Below, piece by piece: positions 48,322-58,084 of a stretch of 64,000 nucleotides of DNA. Both the position numbers and the translations under genes were made by a program. The notes under the pieces are model-generated. The model did not search any database and was not told the DNA's origin. It was given only the letters and a program-made list of their open reading frames with translations. The DNA lies in contig CM040430.1 in NCBI GenBank assembly GCA_022702705.1, positions 70,631,982 to 70,695,981 on the forward strand, given 5' to 3'. The stretch is from Papilionanthe hookeriana x Papilionanthe teres. Lineage: Eukaryota; Streptophyta; Magnoliopsida; Asparagales; Orchidaceae. The number at the start of each line of letters is the position of its first letter. Position 1 is the first letter of the stretch.

Positions 48322-49317
48322 TTATTCATCTTGCAAACAGGCAAATTCTTTTGTGAGACGGGCTAGCGCATCCGCTAAAGCGTTTTCTTTTCTGGGAATT
48401 TTGTAGATTGTCACATTCGGAATTTGTTCCAACAGCTGTATGGCATACTGGAAGTATTGCTCGAGTCTTGGTTTTAAAATTCTGTATTGTCCGGCGATCT
48501 GTTGAATGATTAATTGCGAATCCCCGTAGATGTTGATGTCCGTTATCCCCATTTGAATAGTTAATTCCAATCCCGTTATGAGGGCTTCGTATTCTCGCTT
48601 CGTTGTTTGTACATGGTTCCGTCAAGTGGTAGGAGTATCTTAACATCCCCCGCTCCGGTGTTATAAAGATTAATCCGATCCCCGCCTTACCGGACACTAT
48701 CACTTGCGATTCTTCGTCTTTATGTGCTGAAGATGCTCCGTCGAAATATAATTCCCAACGTCGATCATCATGGTCTTCTAGGTTCATTATTTGTTCATCT
48801 GGCAAATCATCATTGAGAGGAGATTCTGCCGGCAAAGGGTGTGCTGCGAGGAAGTCTGCTAGGACTTGTCTTTTTACGGCACGAAGAGGCACGAAAGTTA
48901 TATCGAATTGCAATAATATCATCGACCATCTGGCAAGTCTGCCGGAAAGCGTTGGGCGGGTCATCAAGTATTGCAATGGATTAAATTTCGAAATCAGGTT
49001 GACCTTATGAGAAAGCATGTAATGCCTGAGCTTTTGAGCGGCGAAGATCAGGGCCAAACAGTGCTTTTCAATTGCAGGATACCTTATTTCCGTCGGCGAT
49101 AGAACGACGGCTTAGTTAATAAAGAGCATTTTCTTTACCCTCATCATCGACTCGGCTAACAGGGCTCCGAGAGAGTCATCTAAAGCCGCGGTATAAAGTA
49201 TTAGCGGTCTACCTGAGACTGGGGCTGCTAAGACAGGAGGTGTCATTAAATATTGTTTAATATCCTCGAAGGCCCTCTGGCATTTCTCTTCCCAAATAAA
49301 TTTGGCGTCCTTTTTAA
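48322..49317 (-). CDS. B3 dual RNase H (retroviral-type plus archaeal-type)
   Basis: 49317 to about 48880 is the normal gypsy RNase H (its end reads HCLALIF-like sequence, NLISKFNPLQYLM and GRLARWSMILLQFDITFVP). A second RNase H follows from about 48795: WELYFDGASS (catalytic Asp), then TNNEA (catalytic Glu), then DINIYGDSQLIIQQIAGQY (third Asp) and IPRKENALADALARL. Possession of this second, archaeal-type RNase H is a hallmark of Tat-lineage elements. A frameshift separates the two halves near 48595, where GCAG appears to have become GCGAG by comparison with B2. Confidence 0.88.
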
Positions 49318-50154
49318 CTAGTGCCGAGAAAGGCTAACACCTACTCGACAAGTTCGAGATAAAGCGTCGAAGATATGCCAGCTTCCTCGAAAAGATCGTA
49401 GTTGGTTTAAGGTTTTGGGAGGTGGCATTTCTAAGATAGCTTTAATCTTTTCCGGGTCGATTTCAATTCCACGATGTCGGACAATGAATCCTAAGAATTT
49501 CCCGGAGGTGACGCCGAAGGCGCATTTTAAGGGATTCATCTTAAGGTTAAATTGTCTTAATCGTTTGAAAACAATTCTCAAATCATATAGGTGGTTTTCT
49601 TTTACTTTGCTCTTGATGACCACATCGTCCACGTAGCATTCGACTTGATTGTGGATGAGATCATCAAAAATTCTTGTCATCGCTCTCTGGTAGGTTGCTC
49701 CCGCATTCTTCGATCCGAATGGCATCACCGTGTAACAATATACTCCGATCGGCGTTCTAAACGCCGTAAGTTTTTCATCTTCCGGAGCCATTTTTATCCG
49801 ATTGTATCCCGAAGATCCATCCATGAATGAGAATATTTCATGTGTTGAAGCAATGTCGATCATTAATTCCGGGATCGGTAGAGGAAATTCATCTTTCGGA
49901 CATGCCTTGTTTAAATCTCCGAAATCCACACAAATTCCGATCCGACCATTCTTCTTCTCGATTGGTACCACATTGGCTAACCAAGTCGGGTATTGTTCTT
50001 CACGGACAAATTTAGCGTCTATTAGCTTTTTAACTTCAGCTATGACTTGTTGTTCGATTTCTAGACGCATTCTTCTGGGACCTTGTCTGACTGGAACAGA
50101 AGCAGGATCCACCCCTAGCTTATGGACTGCGACCTCTGGAGCTAAACCTGGCAT
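49318..50154 (-). CDS. B3 reverse transcriptase
   Basis: 278-codon stretch with the full RT core: GRIGICVDFGDLNKACPKDE, FSFMDGSSGYNRIKMAPEDE, MPFGSKNAGATYQRAMTRIF and the catalytic YVDDVVIKSK, then LGFIVRHRGIEIDPEKIKAI. It opens with the Tat-type lead-in MPGLAPEVAVHKLGVDP. The last ~20 residues are out of frame after an indel near 49390. B2 has the same region at 63400-63997. It copies the element RNA into DNA. Confidence 0.93.
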   Translation of the reverse strand: MPGLAPEVAVHKLGVDPASVPVRQGPRRMRLEIEQQVIAEVKKLIDAKFVREEQYPTWLANVVPIEKKNGRIGICVDFGDLNKACPKDEFPLPIPELMIDIASTHEIFSFMDGSSGYNRIKMAPEDEKLTAFRTPIGVYCYTVMPFGSKNAGATYQRAMTRIFDDLIHNQVECYVDDVVIKSKVKENHLYDLRIVFKRLRQFNLKMNPLKCAFGVTSGKFLGFIVRHRGIEIDPEKIKAILEMPPPKTLNQLRSFRGSWHIFDALSRTCRVGVSLSRH

Positions 50155-50155
50155 C

Positions 50156-51143
50156 TCATCGTAACTCCAAGCAAAACGAGTCTTTAAATTCCATTAATAA
50201 CTTAATTATTTCTTCGGAGTCTTCTTTATCGAGTAAGGAGCTAACAAAGGTAGGTCTAGGTACTTCGCTAGTACCTAAGTTAACTTCCGTTAACTCATCT
50301 ATCGTAGATTTGATCTCCTCTTCGAACTCGGTGGAGCATCTCCAATTTGTAAATCTTCGAGTTCTTCCGTAGTTTCCATGCAGCTTTCCATTAGACTCGC
50401 AAGTGACAACCAAGAAAAATTCGACATCGTCGACTGATCCTACTGTGCCGAATCCGAGACCATGTTTTGAATTGGGTGGACGACCGGAGTTATTCCATAG
50501 ATTTTCAAAATGTTGTGACCGACCTTTTGTCCATTGTCGAGGTAAGAAACCACGCTGAATTAAATTTTGAACACAGGGAGAGTACCATTCAAAAGGCAAT
50601 TCCATTAATTCCGATGAAGTAGCATCTTCAAATTGTACATTATTTTCAGTTTTGGAGGAAGGAGCACCACGGTAGAATTTGATGGGCTTTGCACCACCGC
50701 TATGTACCTCTTTGACCTCCATACCCTCGATCTTATTAGAATGGATCGGGGTTAAGGTCATAGTATGTACATAGTGGTTAATCTTCTCGTACATCGATTT
50801 ATATTCTTTGTTTCTTTCATCTTCGAGAGGGATTCTGAATTGCGGCTTCTTCCTACTTATTGTCGCTATTTCTTGTTTGATTTCTTTTTCTTCTTCAGAA
50901 CTATCTTCCCAATCAACTTTGATGGCTAGTTTCTTCTGTCCAATCGTCCTAACGTCTCTGCCACGACCTCGTCCCCGGCCTCGACCTCGGATGCGAGTTG
51001 TGGAGAAACCTTCACTATCTCGCCGTAAGGGAGTGGTGAGTGACTATTGGACTAGAATTTCAGGCTCTTCGTTGTCCCAAATTTCCTGTGCTTCATTTGT
51101 TATGGTATCTCTGGAGAAGATTGTTTTCTTTGGAGGTGCATAA
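50156..51143 (-). CDS. B3 protease-RT linker with RG repeat
   Basis: This part of the polyprotein has no enzyme motif. Near 50970-51005 (minus strand) it encodes alternating Arg-Gly, about five RG units. An acidic Lys/Glu stretch follows, then STIDELTEVNLGT and EIIKLLMEFKDSFCLELR, which match the acidic lead-in before Tat RTs. An RG run resembles RGG-type RNA-binding stretches, but a role is inference. The frame shifts into RT at about 50156. Confidence 0.65.
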
Positions 51144-51200
51144 TAAGCTGCATCTTCATGGATTCCAATTTCATGTACGGAGAACGGTTGTAAGTCACCT

Positions 51201-51620
51201 TTAATGCACTCGTTCCCCTCCATCGTAGTATTTAATGCATTGATGTAGAGATGATGGTACCATCCGGTTTTCATGTATCCATGGTCGGCCCAATAGAGCG
51301 TTGAACGACGTTTCTGAATCAATTATGTGAAATTTCGCGGTTGTCTTTGCTAAGTCACCGGTCTTCATTAGCAGTGTTATTGAGCCGAGGGCTCTTTCTC
51401 CTTTCTGGTTGAATCCTCTTAATAACATTTTGTCCGCTTCGAGCTCGCGAGCATCAATTTCCAAGTATGCTAGCGTTCGGAGATTCATTATATTGATTGA
51501 TGCTCCTGGATCCACCAATACTCTGGAGAGTGTAAACTTCCCAATTGTAACTAAAATGTACAACGGTCGGTTGTGGTCTCGTCGTCCCGAGTAGTAGGTC
51601 GTTGTCCGTGAAGGTAACAC
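51201..51620 (-). CDS. B3 aspartic protease
   Basis: Retropepsin-like domain: FTLSRVLVDPGASINIMN carries the catalytic Asp (VDPGAS in place of the common DTG/DGG-S), followed by LLRGFNQKGERALGSI and the C-terminal SFNALLGRPWIHENRMVPSS, very typical of Tat-lineage proteases. It would cut gag-pol into mature proteins as a homodimer. The preceding linker (51454-51723) lies in another frame. Confidence 0.88.
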   Translation of the reverse strand: MLPSRTTTYYSGRRDHNRPLYILVTIGKFTLSRVLVDPGASINIMNLRTLAYLEIDARELEADKMLLRGFNQKGERALGSITLLMKTGDLAKTTAKFHIIDSETSFNALLGRPWIHENRMVPSSLHQCIKYYDGGERVH

Positions 51621-51719
51621 CTCGCTGTTCCTTTAACGAGCAAACCTCATCTAAGGACTCTCCGGCCATTTGAGCTAAGCAGATTTCTGGATCAAGCAAG
51701 GCCTTGATCAGAGTTTCTC

Positions 51720-53935
51720 TCATCTCCTTTGATAAGATGAGAGCGTCGTAGATGCTCGCTTGGTCGGTAGTTTCCTAAGATGGGCTAGCACATTGTAGTC
51801 CACTTTGTTTTCATGTGCCTCGCTTTGTTCTCGAATGGGTATTTCTTCTGTCGGGGTTGGTTCTTCCTGAACAACCACCTGCTTTCCTTTGTCCTTTGGA
51901 CCCATTCTCGGAGGTAGAACTCTTCCACTTCTTAAGTTGACTTCGTGATTTCTTCTAAGTTTAGCATTGAGTTTGCTGGTGTCTCCTTCTGAATTGGAAT
52001 GACAAGTTCTTCAAGATTAGCTTCGGAGTCTGAAGGCTCTAACTCTATTGTGACTGGAGCTCCTCGAAACTCGCAAATAGATTCGCTGCTTGTTGAACTC
52101 TCGTAGCCTCCCTGGTGGATGTCTTCTTTGTCATTGTGATCGTCGAGATTGTGTATGATTTGAGAATTGTTATTTGTATCGGAATCGACGTCCGGATTAG
52201 GTTGATTGTCGCTAGTTACGTAATCATTAGAAACGATCAAAACGTAGCCAACGCCATAACCCTCATCATTATAAGATCCCACCGGAGTGGGCAGATAATC
52301 ATACAGAGTCAGAGGTTCGAGGGATTTCTCCCCCGAATCGGAAACAACTATCCTAGGATAAGCAGCCCCTAGTCTAGCCTTAGGTGCCTCGGTCTTCTCT
52401 TCTTCGTCAATTTTCTTCTTTTCTTCAATCGTCTCTTGTTGAGGTTGTTCTTCTATCGCAAGTGATAGCGCCGGCTTGACAGTCTTCGAACTCTGAATTG
52501 AGGCTTGCACCGAAGCGGTTTGGATGTGATCCAAAACCTTCTTTGAAGACTTTGTCCAAGCGGTAGTCCATCCATCATCAGTCGTATAGGGATCTATTGG
52601 AACAATGAAATCCGTTGAGATAACATTGACGGAACCTCCTTTCTGGGGTTCCTTCATGTATTCTTTCGGGATCGTTATATTCCCCTTCCGAAGATTGTCG
52701 TTGAGCCAACTCTTGAAAGTAATACAATCTTCTATTTTGTGCCCAAGCATCCGGTGGTAAGGGCAAAAGTTAGGATCACCTCTCTTGTCGACTTCTTCGG
52801 TCTTTTAGGCTCGGCAGTTGGAAATCCGGGGTCTTCATCGGACTCGCGGAACATTTTCGGCATCGCCTCATTCTTGAACGGATACTCCTCGCTCGAAGCT
52901 CCCTTAGCGTACGTTGTGGATGAGGCGGTTGTTCATACTGTTGAGATGACTGATAGCTGGGACGGGGTTGCTGGTAATTCTGTTGAGGTTGCTGCGGTCG
53001 TTCTGACGATATTTGTATCGGTTGTTTGCTTTATCGACTGCTGCGACGATCCCGGACTTCTTTTCAAAAGTTTTCACGGGCTTCGTTTGTCTCGTTTTAT
53101 CGGTGAAACTTAATTGCTTCGCCTCCTCTTGCAAGCTTCCGGCCTTGCTTAACAACTTCTCGAAAGTCTTAATAGTAAATCCTCGAGGAGAAGTGCTTAT
53201 CGGGCCATGGATGCTTTTTAGTAAAATGCCGATCGCATGCCGTTCTTGTAACTGTGGCTCACACTTCATACTTAGGTTCCTCCATCGAAGTATGTAGTCC
53301 ACCAAGGTTTCGTTCGGTTTCTGCTTCTCTACCACTAAATCACCTATAGTGATGTGGTGCTGAGCTCCGGCAAATCTCTTGATGAAGAGGTTCTCTAATT
53401 CTGAAAATGTCTTCACCGAACCGTTTGGTAATTCCGCATACCAATCAAAGGCGATTCCTGACAGGCTGCTGACAAATTGTCGGAAGAGTAAAGCATCACT
53501 TCCGCCGGCATTGCAACAACTGGCATGAAAATGTGCAACATGCTGCCGAGGGTTTCCGGTTCCATCAAAGGTCTTGAATAGAGGTGGTACAAAGCCTTTC
53601 GGATATTGGACAGTGTCGAATTCTTCGGGTAAGGTCTACCCGTCCGAATGGATGTTCCGCTCTTTGATTGTGCCAAGGCTTCTCGCACTCGCTCGTTCCA
53701 CCAAGCTCTTGATATCCTTTTCCGGAATCATGCTTTGTGTTGTATCCTTCTTTAATTGATCATCCCCGTTGACGGATGTAATCTCCTTTCCTCCGTCTAC
53801 AATGTGAATAACTTCCGGGCTGTTTCTCTTTGGGGTTGAACCCGACTCGGAGAGTGGCTAGGGCTACGACCATCTCTTCCATCCTTTTTGCCATTTGGGC
53901 AATCGTATCGTCTTTCTCTTGAAGCCGCCTCCTCA
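51720..53935 (-). CDS. B3 gag (capsid and nucleocapsid region)
   Basis: 52904-53416 matches retrotransposon gag: FSELENLFIKRFAGAQHH and NETLVDYILRWRNLSMKCEP. 53413-53688 is the upstream part in another frame. 51932-52750 starts with GHKIEDCITFKSWLNDNLRK, which resembles the end of a zinc-knuckle segment, then a long acidic, low-complexity region. 51720-51905 is a Lys/Glu-rich link to protease. At least four frame changes occur. Gag would build the virus-like particle and bind RNA. Confidence 0.8.
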
Positions 53936-55268
53936 TTACTTCGGCTCCTCTCTTCCGCGGCCGCGAGGAGCACCTTGTGAAGCCGACGAAGCTCGTGTTT
54001 CTACCATGTTAATTTCTGCATACTCATCATCCATGAACTCTGACGAGTCAACTTCATCTCCGAATTTCTCTTCTCTTTCCCTTGCTAATCGTCGAATATC
54101 AGTCCTTAGCTTTTCCATAGCGTCTTCTAATGGCCTTTTCTGCACATCCTTGCGGCTTGTCATGTGATAACCGTCGAGCTTCTTTCTCATGAGTTCCCTT
54201 TACTCGCGGTAGCACTTTCTTCGGACTCGAGTCTCCCGACGAGACTTTCCTTCTCCGGTCGTTGTTTCGGTCTTAATTGGCCGGTAGTGGGACGCCATAC
54301 CATCCTTCTAACAACAGAAGGCCTAGGACCGGATGGTCTGTCAGCTGAATGCTGGAAGGTGGTATCCTCCCTGATCTGTAAACCTGAAACAACAACAGGT
54401 GGGCTAGCCTTCATTTTCTTATTTGGTTCTTCTGCGGCGATAGCAGATTCTACTTGCGGCCCAAGACGGGCTTTGGCTGGCACCCGCCCTATCCTTCTTA
54501 AAATTTCCGATACGAGGCATCTCTCTTTCTTTGCTAACTTTTCAATCACGATCGTAGTCGGGCAAATGGTGTAACCCTTGCCCTTTTCTTTCGTTGTCAC
54601 TATAGTATGCGGGCCGAGGTAATGTAGAGGCAATCCTGCGGACATTTTCCTCGTCACTCGTGGCGGAAAGGGGATGGAATCTACTTCCTTCCAAAAGGGG
54701 TGTATACTCGGACAATGGTATGTATTCGGGTAGTGGTGTGTACTCGGGAATTTCTTCTAGAAAGCGACTTCGAGCAGCCTCCGGCCTTTACGGCAATCTT
54801 CCCGCCTCTGTTTCTCCTCCGAGTCCGTGTTAGGGGTGGAACCTTCGAGCTGGACCCAATTTCAAAACAGAAGGTCTTGTACGGAAATCCGTACCCTCCA
54901 CGTAACATGCTCGTTGCAAATTTGAACTTCCTTCCCCTTCGGCTTGGCGGGAGCCGGGGTAGGTGCGAGAAGACTAGACCGGTGGGGGTAGAGATAACGG
55001 TCCTTCTATGACGAGCGGTATTCCTTTCAGCTGGAACCCTTTGCAGGGGAGGAAACTCTTGAGTTGATTTAAGGTTGAATTCAATCATGGGTTTCTCAGT
55101 TTCTGGCACTTTGTCCATTAGTGCGAAAAGGGTAACGTCAGCGATCTTGACATTTGTGTTTTCGAACCCTTGTCCAAACCGGATGATCCCATTGTCGGGC
55201 AGCTCATCCTTGTAAACAGCGAAGTCCAGTCCGTTGGTGAAGGAGAAAATCAGCTTTGGGGCTTCCAT
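53936..55268 (-). CDS. B3 ORF1: 5' region upstream of gag
   Basis: Starts at ATG 55268 (MEAPKLIFSFTNGLDFAV), chosen because a CTATCTTGCAG acceptor-like site ends three bases before it and because it aligns with the ORF3 start; the open frame extends upstream to 55358. A Pro/Arg-rich and a Ser/Glu-rich part follow in different frames (54681-55268, 54187-54657, 53936-54190). The last contains DEYAEINMVETRASSASQGA, resembling the usual start of Tat gag. Ogre-type elements also carry an ORF before gag whose function is unknown. The break near 54205 is at a GCGAG word. Confidence 0.6.
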
Positions 55269-55785
55269 TTCTGCAAGATAGATTCTGATTGTCAGTCCCA
55301 AGTTATGCTTCTTCTCATCAGGACGAAAAGAAAGGAATTGAAAAGTGTCCGAACACATTCTTGTTCATGTATATTTGTTAAAAGAGTCATTCATTAGAGG
55401 GTTTGTTTATTTAGAACGGAATGTTCAAAGGTGTAGAGAAGGTAATGAATCTGATTCAGAGTTAGAAAGGGAAAGAAAGTCTTATGCAAGACCTCTCGAC
55501 TCGAAAGATCACTCCTAAACTAACACCTATTGGGGGTCCACCCCACCTCAGTAATGAGGTAAAAGGATCTTGGAACCTCTCTGTTTAGGGGTGTCTAAAC
55601 AGTGGCTCCTAAATCCGAGAGAATGTTGGCCATACTCGTTCAAGGTAGAAATGAACATAATATTCCAACGGAAAGAAGGGTAGTTTGATCCATTAGGGAC
55701 ATGGATACACTACCGATTTTTGAAAGCGTAACTATTTGATTAAAATGGAGAGAGGAACTATTCCCCGACGGAGTCGCCGGAAATA
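55269..55785 (-). other. B3 5' leader
   Basis: About 500 bp between the 5' LTR and the ORF1 start. No gene; begins with the primer binding site. A packaging signal and splice donor are expected here but I cannot point to them. Confidence 0.6.
55763..55783 (-). other. Primer binding site of B3
   Basis: Minus strand just inside the 5' LTR reads TTCCGGCGACTCCGTCGGGG. It resembles the GGCGACTCC primer site of Ogre/Tat elements, thought to use a tRNA-Arg. Assignment of the tRNA is from memory and unchecked. Confidence 0.6.
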
Positions 55786-56110
55786 TGTCGGCGTATTTTT
55801 TAGGTTTTGGTGTTTTATTTGGAAAAGGGGTCGCCTACGTAAATTGTCGGCGAATTTTAATTTAATTTAAATAAATAATTTGAAAAGTAGTATTTGATTT
55901 TGAAAATAATTTTAAATTTGAAAATTTTAAGATATGAAATCAAACTAATCTCACATCCCGAATAGTTTATATAAACGAGCGCCGCACTACAAACCGTGTA
56001 TCTATCACAAAGAATGGACATACTGCTTGATAATGAGGCTCGATTAAATAAACTAGAAAGGTTTGTGACATCCGTTTGGTCTGCGAATCAATTTTATAAG
56101 CCGACAAATT

Positions 56111-56140
56111 CCCTGTTTAATATGAAAACATTAAACAGGG
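56111..56140. promoter_or_regulatory. Perfect hairpin in right B3 LTR
   Basis: CCCTGTTTAAT and ATTAAACAGGG arms around ATGAAAAC. It lies about 330 bp from the inner LTR end and next to the conserved block with CCCTATAAGGG and GGGCAAGCCC (56165-56187). Confidence 0.6.
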
Positions 56141-57909
56141 TTTATATTACCTGGGTTCTTAAAATTCCCTATAAGGGCAAGCCCCTATAGTTAATTACAT
56201 CTTAAGTGACGGGAATCACCTAAGAAAACTCTCGATAATAATCAATAGTTCTGCTCTCAGGAAATTCAAAGTTTAAGTTTTCAATGGATTGAGTTTTGGA
56301 ATTTCAATAGGGAATGGATCAAATTTGGAACATTTTGTTTTGGGAATTCAAAGGAAGAAAGGTAGGAGAAATCACAGATTCGAAGCGAACTTCGGTAATT
56401 TCCCGACTATCCTATTATTTGGCTTGAATTTAGGAAAGTCCTAATGTTTATTTAATGTTTTGATCTTGCCGATTTTAATTAGTTAGGACTTATATTTGTA
56501 TTATAATATCATACAAATAGCCTCGAAGATGTGAGGGTTTATGTCGTATCGGACGACTACCTCGGAGTCCTAAGATCGATTAGGGCTTAATTTACATGAC
56601 ACAATCATGCAAATGCCTAACAAAGAGTTGAGGGTTTATGTTGCACTAGGCAAACTACCTCGAAATCCTATGGCTTGGTTATTTAATTCTAAGAAAAGTT
56701 TTGTTGAAGTAGATTCAGATTTTGCTGATGACGATGGCCGTGCTGCCCACCATGCTCCGAGCTCCTTGTGGTTGCAGAGGTTTAGTTTTAGAAGTCATAA
56801 ATCAGGAGATGAGAGAAGTGTTTGGTTTTAGAGAAAGTCTTAGTTTCCATGTGTCTTTAATATTTTAATTAAAACAGGTCTTAGAGTTGATTAAACAGAA
56901 CCGATTAAGATCCCACGGTTCCATCATCCCGGCACCGTTATTTTCATCGAATTCACTTAGTACAGATGAATTTGCTAAACTCAACTAAATGAGTTCCGCA
57001 CTTTCATTTAGACCGTGGGAAATCCCGTTAGCAACACGTGGGTTACATCATCCGAGGTATTCCCGAACATTCGACGAGACGTTTTAATTTAGTTCTAGTT
57101 GTAGTTTTGTTGTTCTGTTTGTGATTAAATTTTGAGTTATCTTATATTTTGAAATGTTGTGGCGGTGAATTTTATCTTGTAATGACTTTTAATTTAGTTA
57201 TGGGTTTCAGTTTTGGTTTATGTCCTAAAGGTGTAGGTTTTCATGCAACTGTTGTTTATCATGCAAGAAAAGTAAGTGTGATGCGATTAAATAAGTTGCA
57301 ATAAAGTAATTTGCAATTAAAATAAAAGCATACCTGGAGGGTCTTCCCGTCATCCCAAGCTGCACTTAAAATACAATTTAGAGCATTTAAGCATTTGTAG
57401 CAATTTCTAGGTAAAGCTAAGGGAAGGGTTATGGTTTTCTACCAAAATCCTAATCCTATAGCTAGTCATTCCTATGACGTCTAGGTCTTCAATTTTGGTT
57501 TTAAGGATGATTTTCTTCACCAAAGAACAACTAAGCTCAATTTGTTCTTAAGGGCATTCCATCATATTGAGGAAGTGTTTAAGACGAATCTTAAACATCT
57601 TTTCAATATTTCGGGAATTGTCCTAAGTCCGAATGAATTATATTGTGCAGGTGAATTAATCATCCAGGGTGTTTAAGTTAAATTTTATTTCTTGCTCAGT
57701 GAATTAGGATGTTTGAATATCCTTATGAATGAAGTGACATTTCATTTGATACTCCATTTAGGAGTTATAATAGTAAAAGCTCCTAAGGGCAAAACGATAT
57801 TTAATGATTTGTGATTCAAATTTAAGTTCAAATTAATGATTTAAGTTTGGAATAGTGTTCAAGTTATTTTAGATTTATTTTTGAATTCTTCATGTCTTAG
57901 GTGATGTCA

Positions 57910-58084
57910 TTAATTCAATTTAATTTAATTTAATTTAATTTAATTTAGTTTAATTTTATTTAATTCAATTTAATTTAATTTAATTTAATTTAATATGATT
58001 TAATTTAATTTTAATTTCATTTAATTTTAATTTAATTTAATTTGTTTTAATTTAATTTAATTTAATTTAATTTAATTTAATATT
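57910..58084. repeat. TTTAA-rich pentanucleotide array (right LTR)
   Basis: Counterpart of 37734-37905, nearly identical in interruptions. Confidence 0.9.
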
